From: Lycocorax pyrrhopterus obiensis
Lineage: Eukaryota; Chordata; Aves; Passeriformes; Paradisaeidae
Length of the DNA stretch: 64,000 bases
Assembly: GCA_014706295.1 (NCBI GenBank)
Contig: JACSVZ010000001.1
Location: forward strand, 42,126,383-42,190,382
Direction: 5' to 3'
Shown: piece after piece, positions 1-11,040 of the stretch
Layout of the letters: each line of letters begins with the position of its first letter
Position numbering within the stretch: position 1 is the stretch's first letter
Translations under genes and position numbers: made by a program
Notes under the pieces: model-generated
Database searches by the model: none
Told to the model about the DNA's origin: nothing
What the model saw: only the letters and a program-made list of their open reading frames with translations

Positions 1-413
1 ATGTACTTAGATCATAGTGTTTTCTGAAAGAACAAGTAAGAAAACAAAAAAAATGAATTCTTTTTTGAAGAAATATATAAAGCTTTTGATATTAGTTTAG
101 GAAACTATTTATTTTCATCTGGTTCACTCTTAGGAGCAATTAGGGTTAAACCTAAACTTCCTACAGTGATTTGGGAACAAGGCAGTTGCTGTCATTGGGA
201 CTTGATTGGCAAGGACAGAGAAAATGAGAAGATGCTGGAGGAAATTGGGCTTTTCCACATTAGAAATACATCTATTATGGCTGGGTGTGGGGAAAGGGTG
301 CCTGACTGGTGTATGAAAAATTCCCTTTCAGAATCACCTACTGCTTTGTTTGAAGATGCAGCTTTCAGGCACTATTTTAATTACTTGTTGGTCCGTAGGG
401 GAAAAGGCTTACA

Positions 414-946
414 TGTTGAGGAATACATCTGGTGCAGGTAGCTGGGCTTGCAAGCTGCACATTGAGATGCGGGTTGAGTTCTGGGTGGGAGCCTGAGACA
501 AGAAGCCGGGAGCTGCCAACATTTGGGATACTGAAAGGCATGAAGATGGGTGGTGCCAGCCAGGTGAATGGACACTGAGAGACACAGCAGGAGCCAAAGA
601 CTCAGGAAGATGAATGAGAGTCTTGCATGCTTGGACTGGGAGGGGATAAAAGCCCAGGGGGTCCTTTGTTTGAGGTCCCTCCTTGGAGACACCAGCTTGG
701 GTTGTTTCTGTGGTAGTGTGCCAGGAATAAATGGCTTTATGGAATGAGACATCCGAGCCTGCCATTGGAAACCTGGAGCGACTCTGTGAGTGGGGCGAGC
801 AGGGAGCCAAGCAGGGCTCCTGTTGGGTCACTGGAGCCGCCTGCTGGGAAGGGGCTTCGGTCCCAGCAGTGGAAGCCTGGCCTTGGGAGCGGGACTGCCA
901 GGGAGCCCCGTGAATGTAGGAAGTTTCCTTAATACATAGGGGTCTG
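414..946 (+). mobile_element. Probable solo LTR of an avian endogenous retrovirus
   Basis: A G+C-richer block inside AT-rich intron shows LTR order on the plus strand: a TATA-like GATAAAA at 645-651 in a GGGGATAAAAGCC context, a downstream stretch resembling the GGTCCCTCCTTGGAGACACC segment of avian LTRs, and AATAAA at 726-731, followed by a G/C-rich U5-like tail. No gag, pol or env sequence adjoins, so it would be a solo LTR. The ends are approximate. I placed them at a TG near 414 and a CA near 946 and found no convincing target-site duplication. The open frames at 381-932 on both strands are by-products of this block. An unrelated G+C-rich intron segment is the alternative. Confidence 0.6.
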
Positions 947-3072
947 CACAGTTGGGCTAAACACAGATGGTGAATGCGATGGAAACCTAGCCAAAAGTGT
1001 TAGGACTGCAGAGTTACACATATGCAGGCTTATAGGTAATCAAATACCCCCAGAATTCTTGTTCCAAATCACCAGGTCCAAACCCATTAATCTAGGTGCT
1101 GCCATGAACACAAAGAGACAATAAACAGAGCCTTTACATGTGAGTCAAGCCTGTAACAATACAGTTGAGTCTTAGCATTTCTGGTAGCATTTAAAAAAAA
1201 AAAAAAAAGAGCTTTTTGTCTAATATTGAAGTACATGCATAAACCTAAAATAAATTATCTGGGTTGACTTTGTATAAAAAACCTTCTAAGAAGACACTTA
1301 AAACAATTTAATGACGAAATCAGAAAGGTCGAAGGATATCCTGCAATAACTTTTTAAGCCTTCACTGGTAATTTGTGGCATATCGTACAAATCTTTTCTG
1401 CTGCACTGTGCATATACACATATGTTCTGTAACATCTGGAATAAAGCAGCTTTTGCTAGGAACATATCAGCCAGGGGATTTCTGAGCTATCATAGTTTTG
1501 TATCTGACTAAGTGAATAATTTCTGCTTTCCAAAGGTGAAAACTAGAAATGATACTTAGTATTCACTAATCATTAAGTCCAATGCTCTATTTTTTCAGCA
1601 TAATTTTCAAAGCCAGTAGAAAACAGTCCAAATATTGCAACTATTATTTGTACCAATTTATGTATGGATATTATTTTATGATTCTGTGTTCTTGTGATTC
1701 AGCTGTACACGATCAGAAGCTCTGAGCTGACACAGAGACATTTGACTGACTTAAGGCATCTTTTATGTTGAGTGATAGGACCTTCAATGTAAAACCTCTA
1801 CATTTTATAAATTGTGCTTCAAAAAGCATGAGGATGTTAAAGCAGAAAATAAACTCTATCAAGTCTCTCATTTTTCTGTACAATGAAGTATTTATTATCC
1901 TACGGGACATTACTGGTCGCAGTACTTTTTATTGGTCGCAACAGATTTTCCTGATAATAAAGAATAGATTTTTCCATTACATCACTCTCTAACAAGCTCT
2001 GAATAGCAGCTAAACTGTGGTAACTTAAATCGAGATCCCTGTTGTCCTAGCTGTGTTATTGCTCATGATAGGCATTTATCTGATAGAGGTGTGTTCACCT
2101 GGAAAGGCATTTCTCGGGCCACTGAATCCTTTCCTGTCGTCCTGTGCTCCCCCAGCCCTGATTAAGATAACGCTGTAATATAACATCAGCTCCATTTACC
2201 TTCCAAACCACAATATCACAACCCTTCCAAACACCCTATTATAAATCTATAAATCTATACAGTAGGAGACAGCAGAAGCCACAAGCTATAATGAGCCATA
2301 GGGGAACTCAAGGTCATCACCCATGTCTGAGAGGCCTTCAATATGAGACACTTTGTTAGCTGACAGCAGTGGATTTGGGATAATGCATCCCTTAGAGAAG
2401 GCAAGAAAGGAGATGGGTTCTCATTGTCCGATATAATCTTCTTTCCTCAGTCTGTTAACCTTAAAATTGGAAATAAGGTAAGGTGGCTTCAGATCAGGTT
2501 GGCTGTGAAAGGACACAGGGCAGTGGGCTGTGAGCAGACAGATGAGCTCCACCAGCTGGAAGCCGGTCAGAAAGGAAGTGCACTGGAAAATTCATTGCTT
2601 GACAGACTGCAAATTAATTAAATAGCAATGTTGTGATCCAGTTAAACTTTGTCCCTTGCATTCTGTCCAGATACCCATGTGCCTGGGAAAACAAATTCAA
2701 AAAAACCAGCAGAGCTGCTCATCTAAGTATAAATAAATTAAAAAAAGTATAAACAGAAAAGATGTCAGCACGACATTTCAGCGGAAAAAGGAGTAGAAAA
2801 AGAGTATGAAGCAAGTCTTATAAAATGATTTCTCAAAGGAAAACTAGTAGGAACCATAAAAGCGAATTCTGCACCAGACTTCTTACCTGCTGTGACTGTC
2901 CAAACACTTTAGTTTGCATTTGAGAGTATTGTCTAGCTCCAGTTTGCAGCATTCCTTCCATAGATTATGTTAATGCATTCCCATTTTCCTTCAGGATTTT
3001 TTTTCTTTCATTATCAATACCAGTCTAGAGTTTTAAGAGCATTTTTTTTTCTTGAAAAAAAAGTTGCTTGTG
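947..3072. other. Intronic sequence without a recognised feature
   Basis: AT-rich and single-copy in appearance. It has an A run of about 17 nt near 1192-1208 and two nearby GGTCGCA words at about 1915 and 1934. The C-rich patch near 2130-2170 has no motif I recognise. No coding similarity on either strand. Confidence 0.6.
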
Positions 3073-3665
3073 TGTCATGGTTTAACCAGGTGGGTGGTTA
3101 CACCACACAGCCACTTACTCACTTCTGCCCCGCAAGTAGGACAGGGGAGATAATTGGGACAATTAAAAAAAAAAAAGGTAAAATCTGAAGATTGCGATAA
3201 AGACAGTTTAATTGGACAGAAACTTGAGGGAAAGTAATATGAACACTAACACTAATGCTACAAAATAAGTGATGCACAATGCAAGTTCATTGTCTGAAGG
3301 ATTCCTGTGCGGAGAACTCACCACCTGCTGACCGATGCCCAGCCAGTTCCTGAGCAGCTGCCACTGACCAGCTTTCCCCAAGTCTATGTACTGGCCATGA
3401 TGCCATATGATATGGGACATCCTTTTGGCCAGTTTTGGCCAGGGTAAGCTGTCCCGGCTGTGACCCCTCCCAGCCTCCTGTGCACCCCCAGTCTGCTCCC
3501 TGGTGGGGTGGGAAACTCTGAAGTCCGACACTCTGCATAACCACTGCTCAGCAACAGATAAAACATCCCTGTGTTATCAATATTATTTCCATCCTAAATC
3601 CAAAACACAGCACTGTACCAGCTGCTAGGAAGAAAATTAGGTGTTTTGCAACTGAAACCAGGACA
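3073..3665 (-). mobile_element. Solo LTR, avian ERV, minus strand
   Basis: Read on the minus strand the element starts TGTCCTGGTTTCAG and ends GGTTAAACCATGACA, the hallmark ends of a very common avian endogenous-retrovirus LTR family (ERVL-like by recall). Internal family landmarks are present in order: GTGCTGTGTTTTGGATTTAG, AACACAGGGATGTTTTA, GGTGCACAGGAGGCTGGGAG, ATATCATATGGCATCATG, and AATTAAACTGTCTTTATC. Plus-strand flanks are TTGTG (3068-3072) and TTGTC (3666-3670), matching at four of five bases and compatible with a 5-bp target-site duplication. No internal retroviral sequence is attached, so this is a recombined solo LTR. It lies in the same transcriptional orientation as GPC6. The short open frames within it are not genes. 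Confidence 0.9.
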
Positions 3666-3670
3666 TTGTC

Positions 3671-5391
3671 TTAGCTCGGGCAAGGGTGGATGTGACTTCC
3701 AGCAATATTCACATCAAGCTAGCATTCAGCCACTACCTTCACACTGGAAGGAACAAAAACCACAAAAAACCCCTCTTGGAGAAGAAGTCCTTCTGACTCT
3801 GTAATGAAATGCCACTAAAATAGCCTGCAATCAGCACTGGTGAAAAAGGGGATCACCAATGCAGAAAAACAGAATCATGTTTCAATGATTTTCCTAAATC
3901 TAGATGCCTCAAAGCAAAGGCCAAGGCCCAGTAAAGCTAAGAGAAAACCTTCTCTTAATTTCAGACAATGAGGAATGTGGATATATATCTGAGCTTTCAT
4001 ATTCTTCAGGGAAGAAGAGTGCAGGAAGGTACAAAAGGTGATGAACAAATAAAGTCTACTATTTAGATCCTGGACCACAATAGCAGAAACTTTACAGAGG
4101 ATGTTAAGGTAGGAGAGAGATCCTTCCAATTTTAACACTTATTTTGCGGGAATAAGTCACTTTAGACCTGATTTTGAATGTCATATTTATTTAGTCAGAC
4201 AGCTCAGGATCCTGATGCATACAGTAGTTACACACACCAACAGAACTATGCTGACATAAATATCTGCTTAACAGAGATCTTAATCCACTAAAGCAGCAGG
4301 AATTTAACATGACTTAAGACCAGAACCCTGTTTTCAGAACACTTGAACAGTTACACCTACTTTGATTCACCAGGGACTGAGAATGAAGCTTACTTTTTTT
4401 TTTTTCAGCACTCTGTGATTTTGCTTATATGAAAAAGTATTTGTTCATCAGAAAATGAAAATACCTCTCTGTCCCTTGCATTTATTGTAGGGGCCGGAAG
4501 GCACAAACACGCTAATGAAAATCATTTCACTGAAGTCATGCAGCCTTTTAGGTACCAGCACAATTTCTTATGTGTGAGAGTCTCTGAAATGAAGAATAAA
4601 ATAAGGGGGAAAATAAAAATAAACAAAAAGACAAACACTGATGTTAGAATTGAAGTACAATTAAAGCATTTTGCAAATCTAGATTTTGTACCTAGCATGG
4701 TTCCAAGAAAAACATCAAAAAAACATTGCTCACAGGAAGGAGTTAGGTAGTTGAGATGAGGAAGGGACATAATAGGTATAGTCAAAGATAGATTGAGTGT
4801 TTTATCCAAAGGGCATAAAGTTTTACAGTCTCCTAAATATCCCACTACACATTCTGATTTTGATGAGGCACTATTAAACACTATGGCAGGTGAAGACTTC
4901 TATCAATAATCTGGCCCTTGGGATGTCTGAAGAATTCCTGTGGAGAGAACTACAGAAATGCTCAAACTCATGGAGAACAATTATGCAGGTTTAAACTGGA
5001 TGTTAAAGATTTCTGAACTTGTTTGGTATCACGTAATAAAGGAGAAACAGAGAATTTAAATATCAGTTTGGCAGAATAATGTCCTTTCTAATCATATACT
5101 CCAGGGGAAAATTGCCAGCTAGATGCTGAACTGAATTTCAGGGAGGGTAAAAAGCATGGAAGACAGACTGTTCCATAGGTGGACAGTGATGTTTTTATAA
5201 TCTTGTTCATTAGCAATGATAAAAAAATTCACCCTTAGTTTATATGAAGATATTTAACTACAGAAGAAAGAACCCCTGTCTGTCTGCACAAGAATTAAAA
5301 AGTATTTTCCCTTGCACATAAAGGCGTGCCTATAAATACATATGTGATCTGCATGTCTCTTTGTTCAGTAACAATACAGTAAAAGACATAG
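3671..5391. other. Intronic sequence without a recognised feature
   Basis: AT-rich with no repeat family recognised. There is a T run near 4393-4405. The open frame of about 119 codons on the minus strand (4522-4881) contains a hydrophobic F/I-rich stretch that follows from an A-rich plus strand, so it is not taken as a gene. Confidence 0.55.
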
Positions 5392-5473
5392 CATATAATA
5401 TAATAAATATAATAAATATAATATAATATAATATAATATAATATAATATAATATAATATAATATAATATAATA
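5392..5473. repeat. Pentanucleotide microsatellite (TATAA)n
   Basis: Imperfect TAATA/AAATA units from about 5392 pass into a pure ATAAT array from about 5419 to 5473, roughly eleven uninterrupted copies. The minus-strand open frame across it (repeating Y-Y-I-I-L) is a translation of the repeat, not a protein. Confidence 0.95.
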
Positions 5474-6350
5474 CAGTCTGTTCAATTATCATGACCTGAT
5501 CTGCAGGTTCTTCAGGGGAAATTCAGGAACACATTGTAAACTCATCATCTCAAACAAGTAAGCATAAAAGTTTCTTGCCACATCAGTTCATTACACATGG
5601 CTGGATATTTCACAGAAGAAAACTGGATATTTTAGAGAGACTTCATGCTTTATCAGAAATATCCTTTCTCTCTTTTCAGTCAGAAGATAGAGTTCCATTT
5701 TCAGCCTAGTAGCATATGAATCAATGGCAGAAAAGAATACATTATTTAAAAATCATGCTTTTATTAATATAAACAAAAGTGGTAATTTTTGTAAGTGAAA
5801 AAGTAGCAAATCCAGAATCTATGGTTTTGCAGTTTCCAAATTTTGCATATTTCTATTTTTAAATGATCAGACTCTTTCTTGAATGGTTTCAAACTGAGTA
5901 GACCTGAAGCAGGCAGTATGGAAGCCAGGCTGGTAAACACAGCAGATCTCACATGGAAGATACCTTTTCTGACAGTCTGTACCATTCAGGAACATTCTTG
6001 GATGCCTTAGGTGGAACTTACTTATAAGGACATGTCTACAACGTAGACTAACGCTGATGCTATTTTTTTTTAAAAATAAATATTTTAAAGTCATTTTGCA
6101 CCTCATTTTTGCAAAGCCAATGATCTTTGTACAGCACAGTTTACTTTCCTGGGTCGCGTTCTGTCACTGAGGGGCTTCTCTGTCTTCATGGCTCAGGTGG
6201 TGCTGCAGTGAACAGCCCACTGAGCATGGCAAATGCTGATGGGGTCTGGTCAGGGAGCTGCCTGCCTGCCTCTAAGCTTTATGAGGTGGATGGCTTGCGG
6301 GCTGAGTCAGGGAGCATCAATGAAAATTGTCCATTGCCTTGCTAAATCTG
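5474..6350. other. Intronic sequence without a recognised feature
   Basis: Mostly AT-rich. A more G+C-balanced patch lies at about 6150-6320 just before the GATA array, with a short open frame (6127-6345) that matches nothing I know. Confidence 0.5.

Positions 6351-6389
<39 letters not shown>
6351..6389. repeat. Tetranucleotide microsatellite (GATA)n
   Basis: Uninterrupted GATA units, about nine and three-quarter copies, ending where the sequence turns to GATGATTTTT. Pure arrays of this length are often length-polymorphic. Confidence 0.97.
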
Positions 6390-8935
6390 GATTTTTCTCT
6401 CTGGTAATAGCTGTCTTCCTGAGGAGTAGAAGCACTTGCAAATAATTTTGTTCATATGGAAATGATCACCGACCTCTACTTCCGTGCAGAGTTGCTAGAG
6501 AAAAGAGAAGGAGAATCATACCAGACTATGAAGAGGCCCAGGTTGTTTGGAGAACAAGCTGTTAGGAACTGCAGATTACCAGAACATTATGTTTCTCTGT
6601 TTATTTCAGAGAAGAAAATAAAATCCCATGTTGTGCATGAGTAGACATGTTATCATAAATTCCCCATTTTTTAAAATAACATCAGTGATAATCCCAGAAC
6701 AGAATTCACCAGTTGGAACTTAGCATTACAATGAAGCACAAATACAGTTTACTAAACTCATCAGCAATAGCTATTTTTGGCTTCTCTGTAGTGAACATTT
6801 TAATGCATAGTTAAATTACTACTCACAGCCATAGAAAGAAGCTCTTTATTATTTGAATTTTTAGAGCCTTACTATAAATTGCTAGAGGTGAACTTTACAC
6901 TAACACTATAAAAATAAAATGGAAAACCTCTAAAGTGCTACAATCCAGAAAATATATGCACAGTTATCACAGATCTCAAATGCAACTACCGATAATTTTA
7001 AACACATGGTAAGCTTCTCCTTAAGTTCTTATATTTTAGGCAACATAACTGCTCTACATCTTATTGTAGTCACAGAGTAATTTTGCTTTGAACATTTGTG
7101 TAGGTAAACCTAGTGCTGCTCATAGTGATATTTTTCGAAGCTGGATTGTTTTACAATTTGCAACTCATTAATTCTGTATATAATTCAAAATAAACAAGGA
7201 GATTCTTGTGTAGCTCTTTAACTCAACAGCAGTGCATTCCTATGAAATATCAGCTATCAATATTTGTTTCATGAGTAGCAGAACTAATGAGGTCAGTGTG
7301 TCTATCAGTTACTTTCTGGCATTTCTGTACACACCAGCATGCCTTGTGCTGTGTTCCACACCCTCAGCCTCTGTCTCTCTTCTTTTCCCACCCGAACCTG
7401 TCTGCTGAATTTAATTGAAATTCGTCAGTGGACATTCCATCCAGATACTGCTGAGGGCTGACTCTGATCTGACAATATCACAGTGATTGATTGTTTTCAG
7501 CATAAACAGTTACATAAAAATTTAATTCTTATACCAAGATAAAACCTCTTCCAGTGCAACTTGTACCAGTGCTTCTTGTCTTCTCCATGTGACTACTCAT
7601 GAAGGGAGTGTCCGTCCTCTTTCAAGTGAAGACTTTAGTTTAAGGTTCTTTTAAAATGTTTGCAGTCATTATTATTAATTTATTGCATAGTTTTTAATTT
7701 GTTCGCAAGTGGAAGGAAAAACTCCCTTTAGATCAGATTTCTGACAGACTTTTAACCAAATGAGTGAATTAGAGACGCTATATCCTGATTTTCCGCTCAT
7801 TCTTTGAGATACAAGTAAAATGTGCATGGTCAGTGAAACACAAGAGCCCCATAATTCCTTATGTGATAAAACTGTCCATTTTTTCTGTGCCTGCTACCTC
7901 TTCTCTTACACAAATCTTGATGTACAGGCTGACACATCAGTTCCACATTCTAATACTTATTTTATTTTGAAGATAGATTTTCTTGGGCCATCTCATTATT
8001 TTCAAGATATCCTCAAATATTCCTTAATTTATCCATTTTTTTTAATGTCGGCAAGCCTCTTGTATTTATGTTCAGTGGCACAGGACTGTGAACTGGTCCT
8101 GTCAGTTTTGAACCTGTTCAAGTATCAGGCTTCTGGCCATCCAATCGTTACACTAACATAATTTGATTTGCAAACTGTATAACAGAAAACAAAACCACAA
8201 TTGAATGGAAACAGAAGTGAAAATTGGAGGACCATGAGTAATACAAAGAAAAGAAAAATAATTGAATTCCAATGAATAACTTAAAATGCTTTTATTTTTA
8301 ATAATATTATCATGGCACTAATTCGAATGCCAGTAGTTGCAAATAAATTGAAAACTATGCAATAAATTAATAATAATAGTAACTTCAACACTACATTGTG
8401 CAAAGAAAAAATAGGAAAAAAATGTCAATGTGGGCTTCTTGGCTACCTTCTCTAAAGAGATTTGATAAAGGAAATGCTGGTGAAGGTAGGAAGAGACAAA
8501 CCACCCAGGCCAACAACTATAGGTAGTATTTTGAAAGGAATATTGACGCTATTAATTTGTTTTAAAAACATTATTGAATGAGGAGAATATATACAAGTGG
8601 ACTTCAGATACAGAAAGGGTGAGAGGTGTTAAAAAAAGAAATTAATCCAATGAGAAAAGGCTGAGGGAGAGCTGAAGAGAAATAGAGATAAACATATAAT
8701 GCAGGAGGCTGACTAAAAACCACCTCTCAGCAGAAAGCATCCAATATACAGTCATACATTCTGTGTGCCACTTTTCTATACCTGGTAAATGAAATAGGTC
8801 GCATCTTCTCCCAGTGGTGGAGGGTGCAGTGATAGAGCTCTGAGACCAGGCTTCTCTGGTGTGCATTGTAATGTAGCCCAGGGCAGATGTAGAAAACACA
8901 AATAGGAAAGTATTCCCAGAAGTCTTAATATGCTT
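6390..8935. other. Intronic sequence without a recognised feature
   Basis: AT-rich intron. A 28-bp stretch at about 8650-8677 (GAGAAAAGGCTGAGGGAGAG...) resembles a piece of CR1, but nothing beside it does, so no element is called. The 113-codon frame at 7820-8161 has no recognisable domain. Confidence 0.5.
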
Positions 8936-8979
8936 CTCTGGGTTCAGTGCTCAATCTCTCTGGGTTCAGTGCTCAATCC
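8936..8979. repeat. 22-bp tandem duplication
   Basis: CTCTGGGTTCAGTGCTCAAT plus two bases occurs twice in direct succession (8936-8957 and 8958-8979). Only the last base of the 22-bp unit differs. The near-identity suggests a recent slippage or repair duplication, directly left of a damaged CR1. Confidence 0.9.
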
Positions 8980-9535
8980 ATTGATTGTATCATCTTTGCC
9001 CCACAAAGTCTTTGCTGGAGAGGCAACCAGTTGCTTCCCAACATGGTTGAACTAATTAGAAATGTTAAGATAGGTGGCAGCCTGGGCTTGAGGGATCCCA
9101 ATCTTGAGGGCTATGGGCCCGGTGAAGAGTAGAGTCAGAACCTTGATGTTTAGGAGACTGAGATTTAAGTTGTTAAAGTAATTAGTGGATGGACCCTCCT
9201 GGGAATTTGCCCGCAGAATAAAGGAGACGAACAGAGCTGTCAGATCTTTAAGGACATTTCTCTTAGAGCTCTCAATTCCCAGATGGAGGAAATCAGAAAA
9301 GGAAGGCAGGAGACCAGCAGGGCTGAGTGAGGATCTCATGGTCAAACTAAAGCGTAAGAAGTAGCCCTCCGGAGAAGGACTTGTGCATACTGTTGGGTGA
9401 AAAATTTGACGTGAGCCAGCAATATGCATTTACAGCCCAGAAAAGCTGTTGCATAAAAAGTGGCTAGCAGGTTAAGGTAGGCGATTTTTCTCCTCTACTC
9501 TTCTCTTGTTATACTCCATGTGGAGTACCCAGGGT
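8980..9535 (+). mobile_element. CR1 LINE fragment with internal deletion
   Basis: A broken CR1 open-reading-frame-2 remnant. At 9037-9090 the frame reads MVELIRNVKIGGSLG, resembling the CR1 segment just after the endonuclease. At 9290-9361 it reads KSEKEGRRPAGLSEDLMVKL and then KRKK, the CR1 linker before the reverse transcriptase. Immediately after comes GAAGGACTTGTGCATACTG through GCCAGCAATATGCATTTACA, GTGGCTAGCAGG and CCATGTGGAGTACC, which belongs well downstream near the end of the reverse-transcriptase region. The core of the reverse transcriptase is missing. Several stops and frameshifts separate the pieces, so it is inactive. The left end is approximate and the copy stops at a T-rich stretch near 9535. 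Confidence 0.8.
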
Positions 9536-10740
9536 TTTTTTTTACTGTTTTACTGTTTTACTTCATCAGAAAATGTGATTGCCCCCCAGAAAATTCCCGG
9601 GAAGAATCAGTTTGAGCAAATTCATTCAAATGATTTCTTAGGGCAAGGGCAGCTTTTTTTTTTTGTCTCCAACACCAGAGGAAAAGACAGCTAATGTCTT
9701 GGACATTACAGCAAACTGACAGGCTCTGGTAGGTCCAGGCTTAGCTCCCTGACCTACCTGGGTATTTTGAGTTCTGCTCCTTCGCCCTCTCTGTCACAGC
9801 TTCTTATATTCCTTATTACATCATCTGTGGTGTACAAAACCCTGACATTTATTTTAGTGTAAAATTGGAAGTATTTTAGAAAGTTTGAAATATTTTTAGA
9901 ATGTTTATACTATTTACTTGCATAGGAGAAACATTGTCCATGTAATTGAAACAATGAAAATAGATGAATAAGCCATTAAAAGTATGAATAATCATGACTT
10001 TGTGCATTGCCAAATACTAGTAACTTTAGTGCCAATGGCATATCTTGCATTAAACAAAAGTATAAATATATATTCAATGGGTTCCCAATCTCAGTTAGAC
10101 AGGTAACTGTGAATTCTGAGATTTAACTGCATGGCATGAAGCAATGAATAGTAAATACAGCTTTTGGATATATTGTTTTCCAAGCAAAAAAACAGAAGTG
10201 CTGCTGCTTTGTGTCTTTTATTTCAAATACCTTTTGATAAACTACATCTCATGGATATCAGAGCAAAAGCTAGTGGTAGAAACCAACGCAAAATACTTTA
10301 TACAAAAAAAGCTCAATAGCTCACAAATTAAGAAACAGAACTGTGAGGCGTGGAATATAAAGACATTAAGTTGGACAATCAACATGAGGAATAAGTTGTA
10401 GATCCTCATTAGCAAAGACTTTGGAATGTTCTTGACTGAGGGTCATTATTTACTGTCAAAGATTCAATCCAATTTCAGCAAAATCACACAATGCTAACAA
10501 AACCTGAGGTCACAGCTTCCAGAAAAGAGAATCATTATTGTCTTGGTACTTTAATTAAAGGAAAAAATGGTAAGGTTGTTAAATATTGCATTAGTAATCT
10601 GAAATTTCTTCTGGAATCTGAAGCAATTCCTAGAATGTACACCTAGTTTGAAAAAGAGCAATATGCAAACCAGAAAATGTAAAGCATGAATCATATTTGA
10701 GTAACTGGGCATATATAAATTAGTTATTTCATAAACATTT
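9536..10740. other. Intronic sequence without a recognised feature
   Basis: Starts with a short T-rich tandem (TTTTACTG, nearly three copies, 9540-9562), then ordinary AT-rich intron. No coding or repeat family recognised. Confidence 0.55.
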
Positions 10741-11040
10741 TATAGAATCATAGAATCACGAGGGTTGGGAGAGACCCTTAAGATCATCGAGTCAAACCAT
10801 TAACCCAGCACTATCTCTATACCCTCTAAACCACTAAGTGATACCACCCAGCACCAGACCCAGACACCTTCCAAACACCTTCAGGGATGGTGACTCCACC
10901 ACTTTCCTGGGCAAACTATTCCAGTGCCTGACCACCATAATAGTGACTTTTTTTTTTTCTAATATCTAATCTGAATGTCCCCTGTCTCATTTTAAGGTCA
11001 TTTCCTCCAGTCCTCTCACTGGAGACACTTTCATAAGTTT
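10741..11040 (-). mobile_element. CR1 LINE 3' end, minus strand
   Basis: The left end carries the CR1 tail in reverse complement (TATAGAATCATAGAATCA), followed by GAGGGTTGGGAGAGACC, GATCATCGAGTCAAACC, TCAGGGATGGTGACTCCACC and CTGGGCAAACTATTCCAGTG, the standard CR1 3' untranslated and terminal coding segments. Similarity fades near 11040. It is 5'-truncated, as most CR1 copies are, and encodes no useful protein. Confidence 0.93.

Noticed and set aside
3208..3566. Several overlapping minus-strand frames of 60-107 codons
   Set aside because: They fall wholly inside the solo LTR at 3073-3665, which has no coding capacity.
5295..5492. 65-codon minus-strand frame rich in Y and I
   Set aside because: It is only the translated TATAA microsatellite.
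8640..8690. Short CR1-like word near 8650
   Set aside because: Only about 28 bp resembles CR1 and neither flank continues the similarity.
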